A stretch of DNA of 53,396 nucleotides from Lachnospiraceae bacterium UBA7202. GTDB taxonomy: Bacteria > Bacillota > Clostridia > Lachnospirales > Lachnospiraceae. A program made the position numbers and the translations under genes. Below the pieces are notes generated by a model. It saw nothing but the letters and a program-made list of their open reading frames with translations, searched no databases and was not told the origin of the DNA. This document shows, piece after piece, positions 8,912 to 17,351 of the stretch (the stretch's first letter is position 1; each line of letters opens with the position of its first letter). The stretch covers positions 1 to 53,396 of the forward strand of contig DKUO01000026.1 in the NCBI GenBank assembly GCA_002490705.1, read 5' to 3'.

Positions 8912-9923
8912 TGATCTCGTCACCTCCGCCTCTGGAGATAACAATTTCGGCAGCGTCTTCCAGTTTCCTGATGATATTTACGATCTTCTGCTGCGCTTCC
9001 TCCACATCCTTCATACGGACGGGGCCCATAAATTCCATATCTTCCTTGATCATAACCGCAAGACGTTTGGAAAGGTTATTGAAGATAGCATTCTGCACTT
9101 CCTCGTTAGAACCCTTAAGCGCAATCGCCAGGTCGGAGTTGTCCACGTCACGCAGCACACGCTGAATCGCACGGTCGTCCAAAAGCAGGATATCCTCGAA
9201 GACGAACATCTTCTTTCTGATCTCGTCCGCCAGTTCCGGCTCCTCGATCTCCAGAGTCTCCATGATATGTTTCTCTGTACCGCGGTCTACCGTATTCAAA
9301 ATCTCCACGACAGCATCCACGCCGCCGATGATCGTGTAATCCTGATTCACTAAGGATGACAGTTTGGATTCCAAAACTTTCTCCACTTCCTTGATCACAT
9401 CCGGACTGGTCCGGTCCATCACAGCAATACGCTTGGTTACGTCCGCCTGTCTGTCGGGCGGAAGCGCCGATACGATGATCGCCGCCTGTCCCGGCGCAAG
9501 ATAGGACAAAATAAGAGCGATTGTCTGCGGGTGTTCGTCCTGAATAAAGTTTAAAAGCTGTGCCGCATCCGCCTTTCTGACAAACTCGAAAGGTTTCACC
9601 TGCAGGGACGCTGTCAGCTTGCCGATCACGTCCATCGCCTTCTCGGAGCCGAAAGATTTCTCCAAAAGCTCCTTGGCGTAGTTGATACCACCCTCCGCGA
9701 TATACTGCTGTGCCAGACACACCTGGTAAAATTCGTTGATAATAGACTCTTTGAGCTGCGGCGTGACATTTCTCGTGTTCGCGATCTCTAAGGTAAGCTC
9801 TTCCACCTCGTCTTCCTTAAGGTGTTTAAATATTGCCGCAGATTTCTCCGGTCCGAGAGCAATCATTAAGATAGCCGCTTTCTGGACCCCATTAATCTTC
9901 TCCTCCGTGGCTCTCGCTGCCAT
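8904..9923 (-). CDS. fliG: Flagellar motor switch protein FliG
   Basis: FliG is the C-ring protein that contacts the stator and sets torque and direction. All three parts are visible: FliG-N (VQKAAILMIALGPEKSAAIF), the middle domain around EHPQTIALILSYLAP (the conserved EHPQ motif) and the C-terminal motor domain with the charged ridge (DDRAIQRVLRDVDNSDLAIA). The length, 339 residues, is normal. The stop codon overlaps the probable start of fliH and the start lies 5 bases after fliF. Confidence 0.97.
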   Translation of the reverse strand: MAARATEEKINGVQKAAILMIALGPEKSAAIFKHLKEDEVEELTLEIANTRNVTPQLKESIINEFYQVCLAQQYIAEGGINYAKELLEKSFGSEKAMDVIGKLTASLQVKPFEFVRKADAAQLLNFIQDEHPQTIALILSYLAPGQAAIIVSALPPDRQADVTKRIAVMDRTSPDVIKEVEKVLESKLSSLVNQDYTIIGGVDAVVEILNTVDRGTEKHIMETLEIEEPELADEIRKKMFVFEDILLLDDRAIQRVLRDVDNSDLAIALKGSNEEVQNAIFNNLSKRLAVMIKEDMEFMGPVRMKDVEEAQQKIVNIIRKLEDAAEIVISRGGGDEIIV

Positions 9924-9928
9924 TTATC

Positions 9929-11533
9929 CTACCCCCAGTCTTCGTTTAACCAGTTGCGCAGCAGATTTGCCGCAGCCTCCGGATTCTCTTCCACAAATTT
10001 ATTGATGAGCCGCTTCTCCTCAGACTCATTCTCAGAGGAAATCTCTTCCAGCTGTACATCGGACTGTAGCAAAGTCTCCACGGACAGCTCCTCCTCTTCC
10101 TCCTCGTGCTTCTCGCCCCGCATACTCCGCAGCACTACAAAGGCCAAAAGCGCCAGAATCACAACGATCAGAATGATCTGTAAAATATCCGTAGCTGTGA
10201 TCGCCGAGCCCTCCGCATCGAAGAACAGATTCTCACTGTAGGCCACCAGCGTGATATTATCCTGTGAAATGCCCGTGGCGTTCGCCACCGCCTCATAGAA
10301 GCTGGGATCCAGCTGCATCGGGGTCCGGGCCGTATTGTTCAGTTTATACTCCTCCCAGCTCACACCGTCCAGAAGTCCCTGGGTTTCCGCATCCTCCTCC
10401 CGGATAACGGTATACTGGATCAGAGCCGCCGACAGAGAGGACGCACCGTAGTTGATCACACCGGAGGGCGTCTCCGTGGTGGTGATGGTCTCGTTGGGCA
10501 GATAATCCCTTGACTCCTCAGTTTGCGTAGAGGAAGAGCTGGCGTTATCCTCCAGTACATAGGTTGTATCGTCGTCGTTAGAATCCGTCCCCGGCACGCC
10601 GCCCGTGCCGCTGGTATTCTCGGCGCTGAAAACATCCTCATGGCTCAATACGCCCTGCGTCTGTCCATCCGCCGGGGTATATGTATGCTCCGTCCGATTC
10701 TGGGTGGAGAAGTCAAGCACCAGATTGGGAGCTACCTCCACATTGTCAAATTCATTCGTGCCGAGGATTACCCTGCGCACGTTGTTGATCATATTCTTTT
10801 CCGCCTCGCTCTTTACGGAGAGCTGGGCGTTCGCCATGCCGGAGGCGGAGTAGTTCTCGTCCCCGGTAAAGAGCATATTGCCCTCGGAATCCATGATCAC
10901 GATATTGTTCGTGGTGTCATTTCCAAGCGCCGTCGCTATCGCGCGCGCCAAATAGGCCGCGCTCTCCTGAGAGAACTCGTCCTTTAATTCCAAAAGCACC
11001 CATGCGGAGGATTCCTGTTCCTGTGCAATCAGCGTTCCGTCGTTCTCCGGGATGTTTAATTTCACCCGCGCGCTCTTGATCGCAGTAAACATGGTCAGGA
11101 AGTCATTTTCCAACTGCTTTTCCAGATATACCACATGTTTTTTCTGTTTATCAGATTCCGTGGTGGAAAAGCTGCCGTCCGTCACATTGTCAATTCCGTA
11201 AGTAGCCGCCTGAATGTTGTTGGCGCCAAGCAGCAGATTCGCCCTGGATATATCCTGTTCGAGGACCTGCACGATCAGCCCGTCGTCGGAGATCTCGTAG
11301 GTCAATCCTTCCCCCTCTAGCAGATCCCGCACTTCCGCGGCTTCCTTTGTGGTTTCACATTCCCGCAGCAGCACATACTGGGGCCTTGTAAGCATCGTCA
11401 CGATAGCCACAAGGGCAATGATAAGCACCGCTATCACGCCAACAATCAAGGTTTTTTGTCTGGCTGTGAAGCGGTTCCACCACTCCATTATTTTATTTCC
11501 AAGTTCCTTTAGTTTCTCTACTATTTTTTCCAC
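9929..11533 (-). CDS. fliF: Flagellar MS-ring protein FliF
   Basis: FliF forms the membrane ring on which the whole basal body is built. Two membrane helices are visible: near residue 28-50 (TLIVGVIAVLIIALVAIVTM) and near residue 445-467 (ILQIILIVVILALLAFVVL), with the large ring-building region between and a C-terminal tail that binds FliG. The conserved YVRLLN-like segment appears as VLLRECETTKEAAEV. The length of 534 residues is typical. Translation starts at a GTG (11531-11533) with AAGGAG upstream. Confidence 0.96.
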   Translation of the reverse strand: MEKIVEKLKELGNKIMEWWNRFTARQKTLIVGVIAVLIIALVAIVTMLTRPQYVLLRECETTKEAAEVRDLLEGEGLTYEISDDGLIVQVLEQDISRANLLLGANNIQAATYGIDNVTDGSFSTTESDKQKKHVVYLEKQLENDFLTMFTAIKSARVKLNIPENDGTLIAQEQESSAWVLLELKDEFSQESAAYLARAIATALGNDTTNNIVIMDSEGNMLFTGDENYSASGMANAQLSVKSEAEKNMINNVRRVILGTNEFDNVEVAPNLVLDFSTQNRTEHTYTPADGQTQGVLSHEDVFSAENTSGTGGVPGTDSNDDDTTYVLEDNASSSSTQTEESRDYLPNETITTTETPSGVINYGASSLSAALIQYTVIREEDAETQGLLDGVSWEEYKLNNTARTPMQLDPSFYEAVANATGISQDNITLVAYSENLFFDAEGSAITATDILQIILIVVILALLAFVVLRSMRGEKHEEEEEELSVETLLQSDVQLEEISSENESEEKRLINKFVEENPEAAANLLRNWLNEDWG

Positions 11534-11580
11534 AGCAACTCGCTCTCCTTCGGCACTTCCTTCTTACCTGCTGACCAGAA

Positions 11581-11907
11581 CTAGATCTGCATCTGGATCA
11601 GCTCTTTGTAGGCTTCCAGAAGCTTATCCCTGATAGCCACCGTGTACTGTAGCGCCGTGGATGCCTTCTGTAGGGCAATGGCGAGATCGTGTGAATTTTC
11701 TGTCTCACCCAGCGCCCATTTAATCTCTTCGTTTTCCGCGTCCGACAAGAAACTGTTCGTCGTGTTCAGGTTGTCGATCGCCGTATGTAGCATCGCATCA
11801 AAGCCGTTTTCCTTGTAATCCTCGATGCGGGTAGTGGGCGCCGCCTTGGCCGCCTCCCTGATCGCACCGGAAGACACATTATATAATTCCGTGATATCCA
11901 AAGCCAT
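11581..11907 (-). CDS. fliE: Flagellar hook-basal body protein FliE
   Basis: FliE is the small adaptor between the MS-ring and the rod. The protein is about 108 residues, with the conserved C-terminal part (HDLAIALQKASTALQYTVAI, then a RDKLLEAYKELI-like helix). I chose the ATG at 11905-11907 (GGAGGAAAC upstream) over an upstream start at 11925. It lies between flgC and fliF as in most Gram-positive operons. Confidence 0.93.
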   Translation of the reverse strand: MALDITELYNVSSGAIREAAKAAPTTRIEDYKENGFDAMLHTAIDNLNTTNSFLSDAENEEIKWALGETENSHDLAIALQKASTALQYTVAIRDKLLEAYKELIQMQI

Positions 11908-11983
11908 TTCCGTTTCCTCCAACATTCCCCTAATCTATATCATACTCACACAATCTTTGATAACACATGTTATATATCTCTTA

Positions 11984-12430
11984 TCAGCTGTTTAAAATAT
12001 TTAATCCCATGGTGGCAATATTTTTGCTGGCGGTGAACGCCGTGGAATTTGCCTGATAAGCGCGGGACGCGTCGATCAGGTTCGTAAACTCCGTGATCGG
12101 GCTCACATTGGGATACATCACATAGCCGTTCTCATCCGCATCCGGATGGGAAGGATCGTAAACCATATTTCCCTCTGTCACATTGTCCTCATAGACGCCG
12201 ACCACCTTCACGCCGGAACCCGAATAGCGGTCCCTCGCTTTGTTGAGCACCTGATGAAAGGGCGTCTGGGAATTCTTTTCCTCAAACACCACGATCTTTC
12301 TGCGGTAAGGCGTGCCGTCCTCCGTCCTTGTCGTATTCATATTCGCCACATTCTGGGAGATCGTGTCCATACGGAAACGCTCCGCGGTCATACCCGTAGC
12401 GTTAATATCAAATGAACTGAATAAAGCCAT
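11984..12430 (-). CDS. flgC: Flagellar basal-body rod protein FlgC
   Basis: FlgC is a proximal rod subunit. The protein shows the N-terminal rod signature (MTAERFRMDTISQNVANMNTT) and the C-terminal signature (EFTNLIDASRAYQANSTAF). The length of 148 residues is normal. TAGGAGGAATT precedes the ATG, 27 bases after flgB. Confidence 0.96.
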   Translation of the reverse strand: MALFSSFDINATGMTAERFRMDTISQNVANMNTTRTEDGTPYRRKIVVFEEKNSQTPFHQVLNKARDRYSGSGVKVVGVYEDNVTEGNMVYDPSHPDADENGYVMYPNVSPITEFTNLIDASRAYQANSTAFTASKNIATMGLNILNS

Positions 12431-12457
12431 GTCGAATTCCTCCTACTCACTTCTCAA

Positions 12458-12856
12458 TCATTTCATGACTGCCTGTAAATTCTTAAACTCCTGCAGCGCG
12501 CTCTGATAGAGGCCCTGATAGACTACCTGATTCTTCGCAAGATACACGCCCTCTGTATCGGGATCTACGTTATTGCCGTCCAGACGGTAGGAGAAACCCG
12601 AATAGTCCGTATAGGTGATGGGCTTTAAGCGGTTCATCTTCAGATCCGCCACCTTGTCGTCCATGGATTTATAACGGGAATGCCGCAATGCCTTCGCAAG
12701 CTGCACCTCAAAATTCACGTCCTGTCTCTTATAATTCGGCGTGTCCGCATTGGCAATATTGTTGGAAATCGCCTCATGCCTGAGTTCGGACGCATCCATA
12801 GCCTTGTCCAGCACATTCACATAATCAAAAGCATTCGTATCAATCAATGAGCTCAT
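12458..12856 (-). CDS. flgB: Flagellar basal-body rod protein FlgB
   Basis: FlgB is a proximal rod subunit and here the first gene of the flagellar operon. The N-terminal motif (RHEAISNNIANADTPNYKRQ) and the C-terminal QSALQEFKNLQAVM helix are typical. The length is 132 residues. GGAAGGAGTG precedes the ATG. A candidate promoter lies about 40 bases upstream, and the codY terminator lies beyond it, so the operon probably starts its own transcription here. Confidence 0.95.
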   Translation of the reverse strand: MSSLIDTNAFDYVNVLDKAMDASELRHEAISNNIANADTPNYKRQDVNFEVQLAKALRHSRYKSMDDKVADLKMNRLKPITYTDYSGFSYRLDGNNVDPDTEGVYLAKNQVVYQGLYQSALQEFKNLQAVMK

Positions 12857-12893
12857 AGTCGCACTCCTTCCACGTTAATACAATCCATATTCC

Positions 12894-12949
12894 ATTATAA
12901 ATAAATTATAAAAAATTACAAGGTTTTTCGATTGATTTTCACAAATTAG
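12894..12949 (-). promoter_or_regulatory. Candidate promoter of the flagellar operon with a CodY-box-like sequence upstream
   Basis: On the minus strand TTGTAA (12916-12921) and TATAAT (12894-12899) are 16 bases apart. About 12 bases upstream of the -35, at 12934-12949, the AATTTGTGAAAATC sequence resembles the CodY consensus AATTTTCWGAAAATT, with about four mismatches. codY is the neighbouring upstream gene, so autoregulation or regulation of motility by CodY is possible. No sigma-D-type (TAAA-N15-GCCGATAA) element is evident. Confidence 0.45.
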
Positions 12950-12965
12950 TATTTGCAGGAAGCGT

Positions 12966-13013
12966 CAAAAAAGGATCTGCAATGCGCAAAATCGGCACTT
13001 TTCGCAGATCCTT
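12966..13013 (-). terminator. Intrinsic terminator of codY
   Basis: A perfect 10-bp stem, AAGGATCTGC (12971-12980) with GCAGATCCTT (13004-13013). On the minus strand it is followed by a run of six T (12966-12971). It separates codY from flgB. Confidence 0.85.
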
Positions 13014-13042
13014 CTGCCAGTTATTTCTAAAGCCCTGACTGT

Positions 13043-13828
13043 TTAAAACCTTCCCTGTTCTTTTAACTTTTCTACCTCATCGAAGACCACATCGTTGAGC
13101 ACCTTGATATAAGTGCCCTTCATACCGGAAGACCGGGATTCGATCACTCCCGCGCTCTCAAACTTCCTGAGTGCATTTACAATGACCGAGCGGGTGATTC
13201 CCACTTTATCCGCAATCTTACTGGCCACCAGAATGCCTTCCATGCCGCCCAGTTCGTCAAAAATGTGGGTGATGGCCTCCATCTCCGAGAAGGACAGCGT
13301 GGATATGGCTGATTTCACAACGGCCACCTTGCGGTTCTCCTCCGCGTTCTCCTCGCTCACCGCCCGAAGCATTTCCAATCCCACCACCGTAGTGCCGTAC
13401 TCGCAAAGAATGATATCGTCTATGTCGTATTGGTCGTCACTTTTGTAGAGGAAAAGAGTTCCGAGCCGCTCGCCGGAAATCTCAATAGGCGCGATCACCG
13501 CCTGAAACCGCCGGATGCCCGGGCTCTCAAATCCGAGGGTTTCCAGATTCACATTCTCCTTGGTGGAGAGTACCCCCAGAAGCCGCTCATTTAACATGGG
13601 ATCAATAAAGCCGCCCACATGATCCACAATCAGCTCGGTGATGGACTCCACTGCCGGCGAATCCCCGATCCCGAGAACCTTGCCCTTCCTGCTCACCACG
13701 AGCACATTAGAAATCAAAATTTCCTTCAACACATCACAGATGTCGTTGAACACGACCTTGCCCGAATTGTTGTTGTGTAATAGCTTCCCGATTTTCCGGG
13801 TCTTATCTAACAACTGCACACTACTCAT
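13043..13828 (-). CDS. codY: GTP- and branched-chain-amino-acid-sensing repressor CodY
   Basis: CodY is the global nutrient repressor of low-GC Gram-positive bacteria. The N-terminal part is the GAF ligand-binding domain and the C-terminal part the winged helix, with the conserved recognition motif ASKIADKVGITRSVIVNALR. The length is 261 residues, normal. GAGAGGTAAATAC precedes the ATG. It lies between topA and the flagellar operon, a position also known from other Firmicutes where codY is close to motility or recombination genes. Confidence 0.96.
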   Translation of the reverse strand: MSSVQLLDKTRKIGKLLHNNNSGKVVFNDICDVLKEILISNVLVVSRKGKVLGIGDSPAVESITELIVDHVGGFIDPMLNERLLGVLSTKENVNLETLGFESPGIRRFQAVIAPIEISGERLGTLFLYKSDDQYDIDDIILCEYGTTVVGLEMLRAVSEENAEENRKVAVVKSAISTLSFSEMEAITHIFDELGGMEGILVASKIADKVGITRSVIVNALRKFESAGVIESRSSGMKGTYIKVLNDVVFDEVEKLKEQGRF

Positions 13829-13969
13829 GTATTTACCTCTCGCTCCTTACATTAAACTTCCTGCAATACATTGATTTTATCATACAATTCAGATAATTTC
13901 AACGCATTCCGGTGCAATTTATCTGTAATTCACGCAAATCGGGCAAAACATCCAAATATTACATGCATT

Positions 13970-16054
13970 TTATGCCTGCTCCACCTTTTCCTTCGGCATA
14001 TCCTTGACAAACCCGCAGGTTTCATCGGAACACACCAGTTTGCTTCCCTTCTGGAGCATAATAGAACCGCAGCGGTCGCATTTTTCGTCCACAGGCTTTT
14101 GCCACACCATGAAATCGCAGTCCGGGTTATCGATACAGCCGTAATACTTGCGCCCCTTTTTGGTCTTCTTTAAGACAATGTCCTTACCGCACTTGGGACA
14201 GGCAACGCCGATCTTCTCAAAATAGGGTTTTGTGTTTCGGCAGTCCGGGAATCCGGGGCAGGCCAAAAATCTGCCGTGCGGGCCGTACTTAATCACCATC
14301 TGCCGTCCGCAGAGCTCACAATACTCGTCGGCAAGCTCATCGGCAAGCTCCACTTCCTCCAGCTCCTTCTCCGCTTTCTCCACAGCCTCCTGCAAGTCGG
14401 GGTAAAAATTCTTTACCACCGTCTTCCATTTTACGGTGCCTTCCTCCACGCCGTCTAAAAGGGCTTCCATGGTGGCCGTGAAGTTCACGTCCACGATGGA
14501 GGGGAAAGCTTCCTTCATCATATTGTTGACCACCTCGCCAAGCTCGGTCACGTAAAGGTTTTTATTTTCCTTGACAATATATCTCCTGGCAAGAATCGTG
14601 GTAATCGTAGGCGCATAGGTACTTGGCCGTCCGATTCCCAGTTCCTCCATCGCCCGTACAAGAGACGCCTCCGTGTAGTGAGGCGCGGGCTGGGTGAAAT
14701 GCTGTTTCTCTTCCAGCGCCACAAGGGAAAGTTTGGAATCCTCCGTAATCCCACGGATCAGCGTGTTGCTCTCCTCCTTGTCCTCCTCCTGCGTGTATAC
14801 GCTCATAAAGCCGTCAAACTTAATCTTCGATGCGGCCACGGTAAACCGGTGCTCCCCGGCGTCTATCTTTACCGAGGTGGTCTCGTACTGGGCCGGCGCC
14901 ATACGGCTGGCCGTAAACCGTTTCCAGATCAGCTGGTAGAGCTTGAACTGATCTCTGGAGAGAGACTCTTTGATTTCCAAAGGGAGTCTCGCAATATCTG
15001 TAGGACGGATCGCCTCATGGGCGTCCTGAATCTTTTTATCCTGCTTTTTCTCCTGCTCCGTTGCCGCCGCGTACTCTTTTCCGTATTTTTCAGCGATAAA
15101 GGTCTTTGCCGCCGCCTCGGCCTCCTCCGAAATTCTGGTGGAATCGGTACGGAGATAGGTGATGATACCGGTGGTGCCGTTTCCTTTAATCTCCACGCCC
15201 TCATAGAGCTGCTGTGCCAGACGCATGGTCTTTTGTGTGGAGAAATTCAAAACCTTGCTGGCCTCCTGCTGCAAAGTAGAGGTGGTAAAGGGCAGGGGCG
15301 CCTTCTTCACCCGCTCTCCGGTCTTCACGGAGCTCACTTTGTAGGAAGCCCCGGTCAGTTCCTTCTTGATCTGTTCCATTTCCTCTTTGGACGAGATCGT
15401 GCGCTTCTCATCCTTAGAGCCGTAATACTTCGCCGTCAGCGGGTTTTTCTCTCCCTCCACCTTAAGGCTTGCGTCCAAGGACCAATATTCTTCCGGGATG
15501 AAGGCATTGATCTCCTCCTCCCTGTCACAGATAATCCGAAGCGCCACCGACTGTACGCGGCCGGCGGAGAGTCCTCTCTTCACCTTCGCCCACAGCACGG
15601 GGGAAATTTTATAACCCACCATGCGATCCAGACATCTTCTGGCCTGCTGGGCGTCCACCAGATCCATATTAATTTCTCTTGCGTTCTTTAAGGACTCCTT
15701 TACCGCCGTCTTAGTAATCTCGTTGAAGGTAATCCGGTATACCTTTTTATTTTCCAGTTTCAATGCATAAAGCAAATGCCAGGAAATGGCCTCTCCCTCG
15801 CGGTCCGGGTCAGTTGCAAGGTAGACTTTTTCCGCCTTCTTCACTTCCTTGCGGAGATTGGCCAAAATATCGCCCTTTCCCCGGATCGTGATATATTTCG
15901 GTTCAAAGTCATGGTCCACGTCAATCCCTAAAACGCTTCTGGGCAGATCGCGTACATGTCCCTGACTGGCCGCCACTTCATAATTGGAACCCAAAAATTT
16001 TTTGATGGTTTTCACCTTTGCCGGTGACTCCACAATCACCAAATACTTTGCCAT
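13970..16054 (-). CDS. topA: DNA topoisomerase I (type IA)
   Basis: TopA relaxes negative supercoils by single-strand passage. The N-terminal TOPRIM domain (YLVIVESPAKVKTIKKFLG, then DPDREGEAISWH) and the active-site region (GIITYLRTDSTRIS, with the catalytic Tyr) are clear. The C-terminus carries three zinc-ribbon segments with CxxC pairs, the first two separated by a Gly-rich phenylalanine/tyrosine motif. I chose the ATG at 16052-16054 (AGGGGAA upstream); the longer frame to 16150 lacks a site. The adjacent upstream gene is dprA, as in B. subtilis. Confidence 0.96.
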   Translation of the reverse strand: MAKYLVIVESPAKVKTIKKFLGSNYEVAASQGHVRDLPRSVLGIDVDHDFEPKYITIRGKGDILANLRKEVKKAEKVYLATDPDREGEAISWHLLYALKLENKKVYRITFNEITKTAVKESLKNAREINMDLVDAQQARRCLDRMVGYKISPVLWAKVKRGLSAGRVQSVALRIICDREEEINAFIPEEYWSLDASLKVEGEKNPLTAKYYGSKDEKRTISSKEEMEQIKKELTGASYKVSSVKTGERVKKAPLPFTTSTLQQEASKVLNFSTQKTMRLAQQLYEGVEIKGNGTTGIITYLRTDSTRISEEAEAAAKTFIAEKYGKEYAAATEQEKKQDKKIQDAHEAIRPTDIARLPLEIKESLSRDQFKLYQLIWKRFTASRMAPAQYETTSVKIDAGEHRFTVAASKIKFDGFMSVYTQEEDKEESNTLIRGITEDSKLSLVALEEKQHFTQPAPHYTEASLVRAMEELGIGRPSTYAPTITTILARRYIVKENKNLYVTELGEVVNNMMKEAFPSIVDVNFTATMEALLDGVEEGTVKWKTVVKNFYPDLQEAVEKAEKELEEVELADELADEYCELCGRQMVIKYGPHGRFLACPGFPDCRNTKPYFEKIGVACPKCGKDIVLKKTKKGRKYYGCIDNPDCDFMVWQKPVDEKCDRCGSIMLQKGSKLVCSDETCGFVKDMPKEKVEQA

Positions 16055-16146
16055 AGCAATTCCCCTGTCTTCCAATTTTTTATTAACGTGCTTCACTATA
16101 CACCAAATTTCCGGCGCTGACAAGAGCGAATCTTTTGTTTTTTTCT

Positions 16147-17319
16147 TCACTGCTTTAAAATTCTCATGAAATAACCGCCGCCGGCCTGCCCCGCGTGCCC
16201 CTGCGCGCAGAGTTCTAAAAGCGCTTGATAAAGTTCGGAAAAACCTATCGTTTTTCCATATTTTTCTAAATATTTGCGTTGAATCTCCTGCACCGGAAGG
16301 GGATTAAAATCCAAAACCGAAAGCAGTTCCCCCGCAGGCCCTTCCAAAAATACAAGAGTCGTCTGTATGTCCTTCCCTCTTCCTCCCGCGCCTGCTGCCC
16401 GTCCCTCTTCCGGGCCGAGGATCTCCTCCAACAGTTCCTCCGGTGATGACACCAGTCCGGCTCCCTGTCTGATCAGCCGGTTACAGCCGCCGCTTAGAGG
16501 ATCCGTGGCGCGTCCGGGCAGCGCATAGACTTCCCTGCCCTGCTCAAGGGCCATATCCACCGTGATCAGGGTTCCGCTCTTCTCTCTTGCCTCAATCACC
16601 ATCACCGCATCGGAAAGGCCGCTGATGATACGGTTTCTGGGCGGAAACAAAAGCGCCCGCGGCTCCATCCCCGGCGGATACTCGGAGCAGACGCCGCCCC
16701 CTGTAAGGAGCGCCTCATACAACTCCCCATTCTCCCGCGGATAGCAGATATCCACACCGCATCCCAGAACGCCCATAGAATAGCCTCCCACCCGCAGCGC
16801 GCTCTCCTGCCCGACGCCGTCTATCCCTCTGGCCATACCGCTGATCACCTGCACGCCGGCCCCGGCAAGCGCCGCCCCGAACTGCCTGGCCATATACCTG
16901 CCGTATTCCGTGCAGTCCCTGGCTCCGATCAGGGCCACCGCAGGCCGGTCTTCCGGCGGCAGCGCTCCCACATAATACAGTGCATAGGGTCTGTCCGGTA
17001 TCCCGGCCAGCCGTTTCGGGTAGGACGCTTCGCTGTCTGAGACGAGACGGATGCCGCGCTCCGTGAAACCCGCATATTCTCCCTGCACGTCAAACTGTCC
17101 GCAGCTTTCCGACAGCAATGCGGCTTTTCTCCGAAAGCGCTCCGTCAGTTTACCAGCCAGCTTTCCCGAAGCCGCCATCGCATAGATTTCCCGCGGCGTT
17201 CCCAGCGTGTCGAGCGCGCGCAGAAATCCCCTGCTGCCCGCGCCGGCGGTCTGTACCAGCCAGTGGATGTATGCCTTCTCCTCTTCCGTCACTGTCTTCG
17301 CCTTTTGTTCTTCCTTCAT
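16147..17319 (-). CDS. dprA: DNA processing protein DprA
   Basis: DprA binds incoming single-stranded DNA and loads RecA during transformation. The Rossmann-like core is clear (VALIGARDCTEYGRYMARQF, ISGMARGIDGVGQESAL, GVLGCGVDICYPREN, NRIISGLSDAVMVIEAREKSG). A C-terminal winged-helix part follows (about residues 315-390). The length is 390 residues. Together with the next gene (comM-like) and topA it forms a common Firmicute cluster. AGGAGAAAAACGG precedes the ATG. Confidence 0.95.
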   Translation of the reverse strand: MKEEQKAKTVTEEEKAYIHWLVQTAGAGSRGFLRALDTLGTPREIYAMAASGKLAGKLTERFRRKAALLSESCGQFDVQGEYAGFTERGIRLVSDSEASYPKRLAGIPDRPYALYYVGALPPEDRPAVALIGARDCTEYGRYMARQFGAALAGAGVQVISGMARGIDGVGQESALRVGGYSMGVLGCGVDICYPRENGELYEALLTGGGVCSEYPPGMEPRALLFPPRNRIISGLSDAVMVIEAREKSGTLITVDMALEQGREVYALPGRATDPLSGGCNRLIRQGAGLVSSPEELLEEILGPEEGRAAGAGGRGKDIQTTLVFLEGPAGELLSVLDFNPLPVQEIQRKYLEKYGKTIGFSELYQALLELCAQGHAGQAGGGYFMRILKQ

Positions 17320-17351
17320 CCGTTTTTCTCCTGTTTCCTGCCTTTTTCATG

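Noticed and set aside
14678..15691. Plus-strand open reading frame of 337 codons
   Set aside because: It is antisense to the topA catalytic core, which is certain. Its Leu/Arg-rich sequence has no recognisable domain.
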